DNA from: Herbidospora galbida
Lineage (GTDB): Bacteria; Actinomycetota; Actinomycetes; Streptosporangiales; Streptosporangiaceae
DNA length: 64,000 nt
Direction of reading: 5' to 3'
Assembly (NCBI RefSeq): GCF_005233835.1
Contig: NZ_SZQA01000007.1
Location: forward strand, 124,001-188,000
Below are positions 32,658 through 40,797 of this stretch, one piece after another. Positions within the stretch are counted from its first letter, which is position 1. Every line of letters begins with the position of its first letter. The notes under the pieces are model-generated. The model was not told the DNA's origin, ran no database searches, and saw only the letters and a program-made list of their open reading frames with translations. Position numbers and translations under genes: made by a program.

Positions 32658-33855
32658 CGGATCCTCCGCCTCCGCTGTCCTTCGGGGGATACGGCGTGGC
32701 CTTCCTGAGGAACTGGTTGCCCGCCCGGTTCAGCGCGTCCGGAAATGCCCGCCTGAAGTTGGAGAAGTGGTCGATCGACTCGGTGGACAGATCAGACCAT
32801 CGTTTGCTGAGCGTCGCCCGCAACATCGACTGGAGATACGGCTGCCGTGCCGCGGTCTCTCCGTCGTTCAGGTTCCACGGAATGATCACGCTGACCCAGG
32901 GCAACTCCGCTCGGTCGAACGCGGCCAGCGCGGCGAGGCACAGCGGATCGGTCAGTGCCCACGGGTCGACGATCATGACGCCGGGTCCGGTCGGTTGTTT
33001 GCCGGCCAGCAGATCGGGGCTGAAGTCCGACAGCGTTCCGAGTTCGGTGCGGAACCCGTGCGCCGTGGCCAGTTCCACGGCGTACGAGATCAGCGAGCGC
33101 GGCTGATCTTCGTTGCGGAAGGGGTTCCAGTCCTCTGGCAGGCGTCCGTAGAAGAACGGATTGCGGTCGGCGGGTAAGCTCTCCCGGCCGGGCGCGACGA
33201 TGGTGAGTGTCACCGACTGCGCCGCGTCGAAGTCCTCGAACGCGCTGCCGAGCGAGGGGAAGTCGAGCGGTTCGATGGGGTCCAAGGGCGTGCTCTCACC
33301 CACCTGGACGATGCGTGTCGCCAGCGCATGCGCGGCCCTCTGGTAATGAGCGCGCCGGATGGCCAGCTTGGTCAGACCGTAGAAGCCCTCGTCACGGTAG
33401 TACGGCCCCAGCTTGTCGTGGGAGAACTGGATCGACCGTGCGACCAGGGGGAGCGCTTCGGGCTGCATCGGCGTCCACAACGCGGGGACGATCGCCTCGG
33501 GGCGGTGGTCGTCCGATCCCGGCTGACTGTTGAGCCTGTGGACGAAAGCGGTCCATTCACGCCCGCAGTTCTGGCTGACGAAATAGCGCGGGGAGTAGAG
33601 CGGCACGAAAACCTGGCAGGTGGCGAGGGCCTCGGCCAATCGCCGGCTCCACAGATGGCCGGTGAGAAGCCGCCCGGTGTCCATGAACCCCGCCATCGAC
33701 GGATCGGGAAGTCTCGTGAGTTCGAGGACGATGTCGCACAGGTCTTTGAAGAGCTTCGCGACCCACCGGTTCGCCTTCGGATCTTCATTCGGCGTGTGAG
33801 CATAGCTGAGAAAAAAGTAGGGGCCGGGCGGCCGGGGAGTTGACTGCAGGACCAT
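32650..33855 (-). CDS. fxsC: TIR-like protein FxsC
   Basis: A 401-residue protein starting near PGPYFFLSYAHTPNEDPKANRW, the beta-A strand of a TIR-like fold, then FVPLYSPRYFVSQNCGREWTAF, the conserved TIR box with its Trp. A second half (VTLTIVAPGRESLPA, VMIVDPWALTDPLCLAALAAFDRAELPWVSVIIPWN) resembles another TIR or effector-associated unit. FxsC is a constant partner in FxSxx-COOH loci. TIR folds can bind partners or cleave NAD. A catalytic Glu is plausible in the GREW segment, but I cannot confirm activity. It sits between the AAC(3)-like gene (22-base gap) and fxsT (overlap), all on one transcript. Confidence 0.88.
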   Translation of the reverse strand: MVLQSTPRPPGPYFFLSYAHTPNEDPKANRWVAKLFKDLCDIVLELTRLPDPSMAGFMDTGRLLTGHLWSRRLAEALATCQVFVPLYSPRYFVSQNCGREWTAFVHRLNSQPGSDDHRPEAIVPALWTPMQPEALPLVARSIQFSHDKLGPYYRDEGFYGLTKLAIRRAHYQRAAHALATRIVQVGESTPLDPIEPLDFPSLGSAFEDFDAAQSVTLTIVAPGRESLPADRNPFFYGRLPEDWNPFRNEDQPRSLISYAVELATAHGFRTELGTLSDFSPDLLAGKQPTGPGVMIVDPWALTDPLCLAALAAFDRAELPWVSVIIPWNLNDGETAARQPYLQSMLRATLSKRWSDLSTESIDHFSNFRRAFPDALNRAGNQFLRKATPYPPKDSGGGGSDD

Positions 33856-33877
33856 CCGTCTCCCTTCCTCGTGCTCA

Positions 33878-34714
33878 CTATAGGAACGGGACCCCCACTG
33901 AGTCTTGCCTTACCAATTCAGAACTTTTCGGTACCCGGCGTTCGCGCAGCCACCGAACCGCGTGATCCACTGCTGTCGAAAGCGGGAAGAAGACGGTGTG
34001 AGCTTGTCCGGTACGCTCCTCGCGGGTCGCGCCGGTCTGCCGAAAGTCGGCGCCGACCTGCGCGAACTCGCTGTCATCCAGAACCGCGTCGGAGAATTCC
34101 CACCATTTCCTTCCGTATCCGTCGTTCACGACGCAACGGTAGACCCGGGTGGGCGTATGCGGAAAAAGGTATCTATATTCGGCCAGGTGAAAAGCCGTGC
34201 AACGGTCGAACCCAACACCGAGGAGCATTACATGGGCGCCGACCTCATAGAGGCGGGCCAGGGGTGACCGCTCACCGTGATGACAGTCGGGCGCATGGCC
34301 CTTCATCAGGTCCGCCGCCCGGGCCCCGATCGCCGCATAGGACGTTTGCGGATGCGCGCTGCGCACCGATCCCGGAGTCAACCGGACGGTCTCCGCGATG
34401 ATGCCCATGCCCTCAGACGGGGTCGTTCGCGCGTCGAATGCGGGCATGAGCGACCGGAACGCGGACGTCTCCGTCGGAGACATCCCTCTGGTGGCGTTCC
34501 TGAACACCTTCGAGGTATCCGAGTTCCCTGTGGTGAAAGCCGGTACGACCAGCGTGCCCATGGGACCGAGGACGTCTCGTAGGGCGGCCACCACGGTGGA
34601 GGCCCCTCCGGCTACCCGACCGACGTTGCGCATGGAAGCGTGCACCAGCAGTGTCTGGCCCGCTTCGACTCCCAGGCGGCGGAAGTCCGCCGCCAGCCGG
34701 GCACCGGTGATCAT
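33878..34714 (-). CDS. AAC(3)-family N-acetyltransferase within the fxs operon
   Basis: A 278-residue member of the antibiotic-NAT fold: GQTLLVHASMRNVGRVAGGASTVVAAL, GTLVVPAFTTGNSD, EGMGIIAETVRLTPGSVRSAHPQTSYAAIG (family His and active region) and MLLGVGFDRCTAFHLAEY. Classical members acetylate the 3-amino group of aminoglycosides using acetyl-CoA. Here the ATG overlaps the fxsBH stop by four bases and the gene is followed by fxsC, so co-production with the peptide maturase is clear. Its substrate may be the modified peptide, or it may confer aminoglycoside resistance as in many soil actinomycetes. The start at 34714 gives the family's usual length. Confidence 0.9.
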   Translation of the reverse strand: MITGARLAADFRRLGVEAGQTLLVHASMRNVGRVAGGASTVVAALRDVLGPMGTLVVPAFTTGNSDTSKVFRNATRGMSPTETSAFRSLMPAFDARTTPSEGMGIIAETVRLTPGSVRSAHPQTSYAAIGARAADLMKGHAPDCHHGERSPLARLYEVGAHVMLLGVGFDRCTAFHLAEYRYLFPHTPTRVYRCVVNDGYGRKWWEFSDAVLDDSEFAQVGADFRQTGATREERTGQAHTVFFPLSTAVDHAVRWLRERRVPKSSELVRQDSVGVPFL

Positions 34715-36987
34715 TGGTTCTGTGTCTCGAACGCCTCGTGATGGGCGCGGGCGGACACCTTCGCCGCCGACACGGCCTCTGCGGGGATCTCCTCCGTGAG
34801 CCACGGCGTCAGTGTCTCGCGCATCCGCTCGACGAACCACACCCCGGTTTCGGTCAGGACACCCGATGCGAGCAGGGTCTCCGCGGCCTCGGCCGTCTGT
34901 TCGCGCCACCGGGCGAACTGGACGTGCGCTCCGAACGCACCGGTCGTGATCCTGCGGCGACGCCAGAAGTCGGCGACGGCGATGTGCGCATAGGTGCCCT
35001 GGAAGAGACCCTCCAGAGGACGTGGGTCCGGACGCCACGGGGCGTAGTGGAGTCGGGTGTCCTTCGGATCGAACAGACGGACGGCCTCGAAGACAGCGCC
35101 CAGTTTGACGTGCTGGAACTCGTGGATGATCAGCAGTGCCAAGGTGGCCGGATCGCGGGGGAGCGCCGCCGCGACCGCGCCGAAGGCGGTGCGGGCGGTC
35201 GAGCTCACGTCGTCGTCGCCGGCGGACGCGGTCAGCGGCACGATCGTCGTCAGGCCGGCGCGCAGGCCCGGCGCGTATTCCGGGAACTCGGTCTCGACGA
35301 TGTGCCAGGCGGCGTCGAAGGCGGTCTGCCAGGCGGTCAGCTCAGCCGCGGTCAACCGGCCGGTGAGCGGAAGTTGGTAACAGTCGCGGAAGGGATCGGA
35401 GTCTTCGATCAACACACTGAAATCGCCGCAGGTCAGCCGTCGGGCCGGTAGCCAGCGGGCAGGAGCGTGGTGCCGTATTTCGCCTTCGGCCACCGACACC
35501 GTCGCACTGCTTCCGGTCAGGCCGGTCAGCGTGCCGATGGAGGGGAAATGGGCCGCTCCTTGTTCGACTTCGACGGTGAAGGTGCCCTCGGCGGCCGCGG
35601 CCAGTGCGACGGCCGCCACGATGTTGCCCAAGTAGGCGGTCGACGTCTTCTTCTGCGCTGCCTGAACCGCCCACTCACGGACGAAAGGATGCGCCAGCAC
35701 CCGATCGACGGCATGCCGATGGGTCTTGTCGTACGCCCGCAGCGCGGCCCACGCGGCTTCCTCCTGCGGACCCACCGTGCGCATGGCTCCCCGGCGGATG
35801 CTGCTCTGGGTCGCCGTGAGCGCCCGCATCTCACGCCACCCACCGAAGCCGGTGGCGAACTGGCTGAGCTCCAGCTTGTGGTTCTCCATTGAACCCGCGT
35901 CCCTGATGTGAGAGATCAGTTTGAAGAGGTCCTGGCAGTAGACACTGGGATTGTCGAACGACCCGGCCCTGAACCTGTGGGGGTAGAGCCCGCCACCGCA
36001 TGCGGTGACCAGCGGGCATCGCCGGCACTCGGCCGACAGAGCGGCGACTCCGCCCCGCCGGGCGACGATGCCCGGGTGAGTCGCGGCCTCGCTCACCGAA
36101 TTACGGAAGACGTCCTGCCCCGTCGCGGGCGCCCCGTCGAAGGTGACCTTGAGTGAGTCGACCTGTTCGTAGGAGCCGTCGGTCTCCACCACCAGCAGCG
36201 CGCTCGGTTCGAGGCCGATCGCTTCGGTGAGGCTCGGCTCGCCGTGCAGAGTCCGGATGACGGAATCGAAGATCCGGACTTCGACCGGACGGCCCTGACT
36301 CTCCCACCGCTCGTAGATGGCGATGAGCCAGTCGGCGTAGGCCGTCGGCGCAGGCCAGTGTGGAGGCTCGTCCCAGGTCGCGTGAGGGAGGAGAAAGTCG
36401 ATGCGGGGGGGATCGAGCGCACGCAGCGCCTCGTAGACGGCGATCGGGTCGTTCTCGACGTCGATCGTGCACAGCAGTCCTGCGAAGAGATGGGGTCGCT
36501 CGTGGAGCAGGTTGATGGCCCGCACGACCTGGTCGTAGCTGCTGCGCCCGTCGCGGTATCTGCGGTGGCGGTCGTTGGCCTCCCTGTCGCCGTCGAGGGA
36601 GACGCCGACCATGATCTCGTGCTTCTCGAACACGTCCAGGAACCGCCGGTTCAGCAGCACACCATTGGTATGGATGCGGAGATCCAGGACGCACCCCTCG
36701 GGCAACCGGTCGCGAAGGGTGGTGGCGATGTCGTTCAGGCGAGCCGGCCCAGCCAGCAACGGCTCGCCCCCGTGAAGAACCACGTTCACACGGCTGAGCG
36801 CATGCTCGGCGGCGTGTTCGGCGATTCTGTCAGCGATGTGAGCGCTGGTATCCAGCGCGAGAACTGCAGGTTTTCCGCGCCAGCTCGTGTCTGCGTTCTC
36901 GTAGACATAGCAGTGGTCGCACGCCAGATCACACCGGCTGTGCACCTTGAGCACATACTGGCTGAGGGGCAGAACGGACTGGGACAT
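34711..36987 (-). CDS. fxsB: FxsB radical SAM/SPASM maturase fused to HExxH domain (FxsBH)
   Basis: A 758-residue two-part enzyme. Residues about 1-370 are the radical-SAM/SPASM maturase. Cys19/Cys23/Cys26 lie in HSRCDLACDHCY, followed by VVLHGGEPLLAG and VGVSLDGD, and the SPASM cysteines in CRRCPLVTACGGG and NPSVYCQDLF. Residues about 380-758 match the standalone HExxH proteins, with HEFQH at His622-His626 in ALLIIHEFQHVKLGAV and YAPWRPDPRPLEGLFQGTYAHIAVADFW. The motif is intact, unlike reported forms with a degenerate extension. The enzyme should install a cyclophane, and perhaps a hydroxyl group, on the peptide encoded 17 bases upstream. It is followed by the overlapping acetyltransferase gene. 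Confidence 0.92.
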   Translation of the reverse strand: MSQSVLPLSQYVLKVHSRCDLACDHCYVYENADTSWRGKPAVLALDTSAHIADRIAEHAAEHALSRVNVVLHGGEPLLAGPARLNDIATTLRDRLPEGCVLDLRIHTNGVLLNRRFLDVFEKHEIMVGVSLDGDREANDRHRRYRDGRSSYDQVVRAINLLHERPHLFAGLLCTIDVENDPIAVYEALRALDPPRIDFLLPHATWDEPPHWPAPTAYADWLIAIYERWESQGRPVEVRIFDSVIRTLHGEPSLTEAIGLEPSALLVVETDGSYEQVDSLKVTFDGAPATGQDVFRNSVSEAATHPGIVARRGGVAALSAECRRCPLVTACGGGLYPHRFRAGSFDNPSVYCQDLFKLISHIRDAGSMENHKLELSQFATGFGGWREMRALTATQSSIRRGAMRTVGPQEEAAWAALRAYDKTHRHAVDRVLAHPFVREWAVQAAQKKTSTAYLGNIVAAVALAAAAEGTFTVEVEQGAAHFPSIGTLTGLTGSSATVSVAEGEIRHHAPARWLPARRLTCGDFSVLIEDSDPFRDCYQLPLTGRLTAAELTAWQTAFDAAWHIVETEFPEYAPGLRAGLTTIVPLTASAGDDDVSSTARTAFGAVAAALPRDPATLALLIIHEFQHVKLGAVFEAVRLFDPKDTRLHYAPWRPDPRPLEGLFQGTYAHIAVADFWRRRRITTGAFGAHVQFARWREQTAEAAETLLASGVLTETGVWFVERMRETLTPWLTEEIPAEAVSAAKVSARAHHEAFETQNQ

Positions 36988-37004
36988 TCCGCGTTGTCCG
37001 AAAG

Positions 37005-37172
37005 TCAGAACGCCGACTGGAACTTCGCCGCCGGGATCCCTTCAGGGTTGACCAGGGTTTCGATCGACGCCATTTCGCGTCCGGCGAAGATGTCCATTTC
37101 CGCGAACGAGACATTGGACAGGTTCGGAATATTTGTTGAAAACTCTTTCTCGGCAACGGCAGAAGGTGCCAT
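37005..37172 (-). CDS. fxsA: FxSxx-COOH precursor peptide 3 (55 aa)
   Basis: A 55-codon gene on the minus strand. GGGAGG (37183-37188) lies 10 bases upstream of the ATG at 37172. The peptide ends AAKFQSAF, so the last five residues are F-Q-S-A-F, the FxSxx-COOH pattern. Its leader (FAEMDIFAGREMASIETLVNPEG) differs from the two left-hand precursors, which suggests that the right-hand maturase recognises a different leader. It is the first gene of the minus-strand operon fxsA-fxsBH-aac-fxsC-fxsT, 17 bases before fxsBH, behind a recognisable promoter and a folded leader. Confidence 0.88.
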   Translation of the reverse strand: MAPSAVAEKEFSTNIPNLSNVSFAEMDIFAGREMASIETLVNPEGIPAAKFQSAF

Positions 37173-37199
37173 AGCGGAAAACCTCCCAGCAGGGTAAAA

Positions 37200-37253
37200 T
37201 ACTCGAAAGGAATGGTGTCAAAGACTGTCGATCCGACAGTCCGCATTCGAGTA
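37200..37253 (-). promoter_or_regulatory. Nested stem-loop in the 5' leader of precursor 3
   Basis: An outer pair TACTCGAA (37200-37207) / TTCGAGTA (37246-37253) encloses an inner perfect dyad GACTGTCG (37223-37230) / CGACAGTC (37234-37241). Both lie between the predicted promoter and the ribosome binding site, so the transcript can fold into a two-level stem. It could be an operator at DNA level or a regulatory RNA structure. Confidence 0.55.
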
Positions 37254-37291
37254 CTACCCGGGATCTGGGTCGGCCAGACTTTGCGCGTGGC

Positions 37292-37320
37292 AGACTACCG
37301 GCAAATTCTTTGCAGGTCAA
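37292..37320 (-). promoter_or_regulatory. Promoter of the right-hand fxs operon
   Basis: On the minus strand, TTGACC (37320-37315) and TAGTCT (37297-37292) are separated by exactly 17 bases. TAGNNT is a common actinomycete -10 form. Transcription would begin about 110 bases upstream of the precursor start codon. Confidence 0.6.
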
Positions 37321-37385
37321 TCTGACCGGGGATATGGTCGCCTATTTCGCCAACCGGCGCTGGGTTTATGTAGAAAAATGTCGCC

Positions 37386-37483
37386 TTAAGCCACAAGTAG
37401 AATAAAGTTCCTTTGGGGGCCTTTGTCCTACATTAAGCCACGGTCAATTGGTGACAAAGTATCACAAAAGCCCCATGTGGCTA
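37386..37483. repeat. AT-rich intergenic stretch with repeated TTAAGCCAC boxes
   Basis: The 343-base gap 37173-37515 is visibly less GC-rich than its surroundings. TTAAGCCAC occurs at 37386-37394 and 37433-37441, and the inverted partial copy GTGGCTA at 37477-37483. The spacing is compatible with a regulator binding repeatedly upstream of the fxs promoter. No further coding sequence is apparent here. Confidence 0.4.
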
Positions 37484-37515
37484 CTGTGAGGCATCGCTGT
37501 GATTGCCAAAGGCTG

Positions 37516-38760
37516 TCAGGCGTCCAGTAGGCGACTAAGAGCTCTTACCCCGAAGTCCAGCGCATCAATCGGCACCCTTTCGTCAATTCCGTGAAAGAGT
37601 GCGAAATAATCGAGATCCGGCGGCAGCAGCAACGGCGCGAAACCATAACCCTTGATCCCCAGCCGGGCGAACGACTTCGCGTCCGTCCCGCCCGTCATCA
37701 CATAAGGCACCGGCCGGGCAAGCGGGTCCTCTGCCCTGAGCACGTCGCCGAGTTCGTAGAACAGTCCTGAGATCGGTGCGCTGGGCGCGTCCTCGAAGTT
37801 GATGAACTCCCGAGTCAATTTCGGCCCGAGAAGCCCGTCGATGGTTTCCAGGAATTCGTCGCGGAACCCCGGAAGGAATCGCCCGTCGATGTGCGCCTCG
37901 GCCCGAGACGGGATGACGTTCACCTTGTATCCGGCGTTCATCATCGTCGGATTCGTCGAGGCTCGCAGCACTCCCTTGAACAGCGCCGCCGCCTGAAGGG
38001 GGACCTCGGAAAGATCCTCAGGGTCGATCTCCATGCCCAGGACGTCCGACAGTTCACTGATGAGCGCGGAAACCGACGGTGTCAGCCGTAGCGGCCAGCG
38101 ATGGTCGGCAACCCGCGTCAGCGCCCGGGCCATCTCCGCCACCGCGTTGTCCGCCGGCGGCTTCGACCCGTGCCCCGCCACCCCACGCGCCGTCACCTTC
38201 ATCCACGCCGTCCCCCGCTCGCCGACCCCGATCGGATAGACCCGCACCCCCGACGGCATCGTCACCGAGAACCCCCCGGACTCGGAGATGGCCTCGGTAC
38301 ACCCCTCGAACAGTTCGGCGTGCTCGGAGACCACATAGCGCGACCCGAACTCCCCGGTGGCCTCCTCGTCGGCCAGGAACGCCAGCACGAGGTCGCGCCG
38401 AGGCCGCACCCCCTGCCGGACCCACGCCAGCGTCATCGCCAGGGACCCCTTCATGTCCACGGCCCCGCGCCCGTGCACGTACCCGTCGGCGATCTCCCCG
38501 CTGAAAGGGTGCAGGGCCCAGTCGGCCGGGTCGGCCGGCACCACGTCAAGGTGCCCGTGGATCAAGAGGGCGTCCGGAGAGTCCCCGGGCACCCGGCAGA
38601 TGACGCTGGCCCGTCGTGGCGCGCTCTCCACGATGACGGGGGAGAGCCCGACCTCGGAAAGCAGGCCAGCCACGTACTCGGCGGCCTCTCGTTCCCCGGG
38701 GCCGGGGTTGGTCGTGTCGATGCGGATCAGCTCGGAACAGATCTTGGCGGCCTCACTCAT
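37516..38760 (-). CDS. M20-family metallopeptidase
   Basis: A 414-residue M20/M25/M40 peptidase or deacylase. LIHGHLDVVPADPADW gives the first metal His and Asp, VHGRGAVDMKGSLAM the bridging Asp, LAFLADEEATGEFGS the general-base Glu pair, and ALFHGIDERVPI the final His. The dimerisation domain sits between (VAGHGSKPPADNAVAEM). Such enzymes hydrolyse dipeptides or N-acyl amino acids. Although it abuts the fxs island, it is separated by the 343-base regulatory gap and transcribed on its own, so peptide processing by it is only possible, not indicated. Confidence 0.92.
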   Translation of the reverse strand: MSEAAKICSELIRIDTTNPGPGEREAAEYVAGLLSEVGLSPVIVESAPRRASVICRVPGDSPDALLIHGHLDVVPADPADWALHPFSGEIADGYVHGRGAVDMKGSLAMTLAWVRQGVRPRRDLVLAFLADEEATGEFGSRYVVSEHAELFEGCTEAISESGGFSVTMPSGVRVYPIGVGERGTAWMKVTARGVAGHGSKPPADNAVAEMARALTRVADHRWPLRLTPSVSALISELSDVLGMEIDPEDLSEVPLQAAALFKGVLRASTNPTMMNAGYKVNVIPSRAEAHIDGRFLPGFRDEFLETIDGLLGPKLTREFINFEDAPSAPISGLFYELGDVLRAEDPLARPVPYVMTGGTDAKSFARLGIKGYGFAPLLLPPDLDYFALFHGIDERVPIDALDFGVRALSRLLDA

Positions 38761-38830
38761 GATCCAAGCCTTCCTGATTGAGCATCCCCCTACTCACGCC
38801 ACCCCACCAGAAGCGCGCCAAGCTCCGGAT

Positions 38831-39637
38831 ATGCGGAGGAATCTGCTGATCTATCAGGGCCCCGGCGCGCCCCCCACCCCAGAGGGCTGGCACGCCGCCA
38901 GGGTCACCCACCACGACCCGAGAAGTCTCTGCCGCTGGATCGACGCGAACTGGGACGGCGGCCGCATCGCGCTGGTCGGCCACGGCATGGCCGGGCTCGT
39001 CTTCCGGCACGCCTACCTGATCGCCAACGGCGACGACGACTCCCGCGAGCACCGCCCGTGGGCCGGGCACGTCTCCCGCATGGTCCTCCTGGCCACCCCC
39101 AGCAGGGGCGCGGGCCTCGGGCGCTTCCGGCGCGGCGGCCCCTACGTCACCGACCTGCGCATCCGCTGGGTCGACCACTTCGACCGCACCACCGACCCGG
39201 TCAAGGTCGTCCAGATCAACGACCCGTCGGCGAGCCGCGACGACTGCGTGGACGTCGAACAGTTTCCCAACGCCCGCCACGTCACCACACCCGACGTGTT
39301 CGACAACCGCGCCATCCTCGACGCCGTCCTCGGCCGCTTCCAGCCGACCACACCCCCGTCGCGGCCGACCCCTCAGCCGACGGAGTTCCTGCTGACCCCG
39401 TACACGAGACTGGGCACCTTCCTCGATCTGTACGCCCAGACCTACGCCCTCCACCGCCACGCCGGCCTCACCGTCACAGCGGTCGAAGGAGGCGCCAGAA
39501 CCCTGGCCAGAGCCCTGAGCCGGGTACCGTCCCTCAGATTCGACACGGTCCGGCTGGACCGCCCGGCCCTCCCGCCCGACTTCCCCTGGCACCGGGTCGT
39601 CGAGCGGGAGCAGGCGGGTCACATCACCTACAGATAG
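38831..39637 (+). CDS. Alpha/beta-hydrolase-like protein of unknown function
   Basis: A 268-residue protein with the beginning of an alpha/beta hydrolase fold: DGGRIALVGHGMAGLVFRHAYLI holds a GHGxxG elbow with Met where the nucleophile Ser would be. MVLLATPSRGAGLGRF and VVQINDPSASRDDCVDVEQF follow. The missing serine suggests a non-catalytic or altered enzyme. The C-terminal third has no clear match. It is divergent from the M20 gene and its end overlaps the AAA ATPase gene by 10 bases. Confidence 0.6.
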   Translation: MRRNLLIYQGPGAPPTPEGWHAARVTHHDPRSLCRWIDANWDGGRIALVGHGMAGLVFRHAYLIANGDDDSREHRPWAGHVSRMVLLATPSRGAGLGRFRRGGPYVTDLRIRWVDHFDRTTDPVKVVQINDPSASRDDCVDVEQFPNARHVTTPDVFDNRAILDAVLGRFQPTTPPSRPTPQPTEFLLTPYTRLGTFLDLYAQTYALHRHAGLTVTAVEGGARTLARALSRVPSLRFDTVRLDRPALPPDFPWHRVVEREQAGHITYR

Positions 39638-40698
39638 AGCCCCGTCTCCACCGGCGTCTCCTCCGGCGCCACCCCCGCCTTCAGCGCGAACATCTCCGCC
39701 AGCGTCAACCCCCCGGGCCCGACCCCGGCCGAACCCCCCAGCCACGCCGAAGCCTCGTCGGGCTGCATCCGCCCGACCTCGATCTGCGCCAGACATCGCC
39801 CCGGCCGCACCACCGCGGGATGCAGCCGCTGCAGATCCTCATTGGTCGTCACCGCCACCAGGACGTCCCGCCCCTGACCCAGCAACCCGTCGGTCAGGTT
39901 CAGCAGCCGCGAAAGCCCCTGCCCCGAAGACAGTTTCGCCTCGGCCCGGATCAGCTCGTCGCAGTCCTCGAGAACGAGGAGCCGCCACTTCTTCTCGTCA
40001 TGGTCCGGGCAGTCGCACCCGACCGCGACCTCCATCAGATACCCCGGGTCGTTGAACAGCCGCTCGGGGTCGAGCACGCAGTCGACCTGGCACCAGGCAC
40101 GCCACTCGCGGGCGAGCGTCCGCAGCAGCGTCGTCTTCCCCGTTCCGGGAGGCCCGTGGAGAAGGAGGAGCCGCCCCGGAGCGGACCCGGCCCGCAGGGC
40201 CATCAGCGAGTCCAGCTTCCCCTGCGCCAGGCGAGGATAGTTGCGCCGCACGTCCGCCCACGCCGACGCACCGATCGTCTTCGTCGAGCGCCGGCGGCCG
40301 TGTTCGGACTTCCAGAAGAAGCCCATCGTCACGTTGTCGTCGTCGACCGGGCGGGGTTCGGCGGCGTCCTTGACGGTCTCGGACACCACGGCCGCGGCCA
40401 GGTCTTCGGTCACGGCCGTCACCGCGATCATCGCGTTGCCGCTCTTGTAGCGGATGACGCGCATGGTCCAGCCGTCGCCCTCGTACAGGCGGGAGTCGGG
40501 GCCGTCGTCGGAGGCCGCGGCGCGGACCAGAACGCCGCCGGACGCGGTCAGCGGCGCGTCCTTCCGTACTCTTTCCACGCTGGCGGTCTGCGCCCACGGC
40601 TGGGATCCGGTCGCGAAGGGGGACAGAGCAAGGGCGTCGATGATGTCGGCGGGACTGTCGCTGTCGTCGATCCACACTTTCATCTCGAGCGGAGTCAT
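39628..40698 (-). CDS. AAA-family ATPase with DUF5925 N-terminal domain
   Basis: A 356-residue protein. The N-terminal part (residues about 1-150, DDSDSPADIIDALALSPF, SGNAMIAVTAVTEDLAAAVVSET) corresponds to DUF5925. The AAA core has Walker A HGPPGTGKTT, Walker B WRLLVLEDCDELI, sensor 1 DVLVAVTTNEDL and arginine-finger region HPAVVRPGRCLAQIEV. The last motif is typical of AAA+ remodelers of the CbbQ/spastin type. The ATG at 40698 is used; ATG 40683 is an alternative. The substrate is unknown. It is divergent from the amidase gene. Confidence 0.85.
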   Translation of the reverse strand: MTPLEMKVWIDDSDSPADIIDALALSPFATGSQPWAQTASVERVRKDAPLTASGGVLVRAAASDDGPDSRLYEGDGWTMRVIRYKSGNAMIAVTAVTEDLAAAVVSETVKDAAEPRPVDDDNVTMGFFWKSEHGRRRSTKTIGASAWADVRRNYPRLAQGKLDSLMALRAGSAPGRLLLLHGPPGTGKTTLLRTLAREWRAWCQVDCVLDPERLFNDPGYLMEVAVGCDCPDHDEKKWRLLVLEDCDELIRAEAKLSSGQGLSRLLNLTDGLLGQGRDVLVAVTTNEDLQRLHPAVVRPGRCLAQIEVGRMQPDEASAWLGGSAGVGPGGLTLAEMFALKAGVAPEETPVETGLYL

Positions 40699-40797
40699 GG
40701 GGGTAATGATCCTGATCTGTCGGGGGAGGTGTCGACGCATTATCCGTTTACGCGTGGGACACGGGGGCGAAATCGGCCTCGCGTAGGAAGGTGAGGC

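Noticed and set aside
17099-37515. Classifying the island as a lanthipeptide or lasso-peptide cluster
   Set aside because: No LanB/C/M, B1/B2/E or cyclase genes are present. The radical-SAM/SPASM enzymes, FxSxx endings, FxsC and FxsT identify the FxSxx-COOH class.
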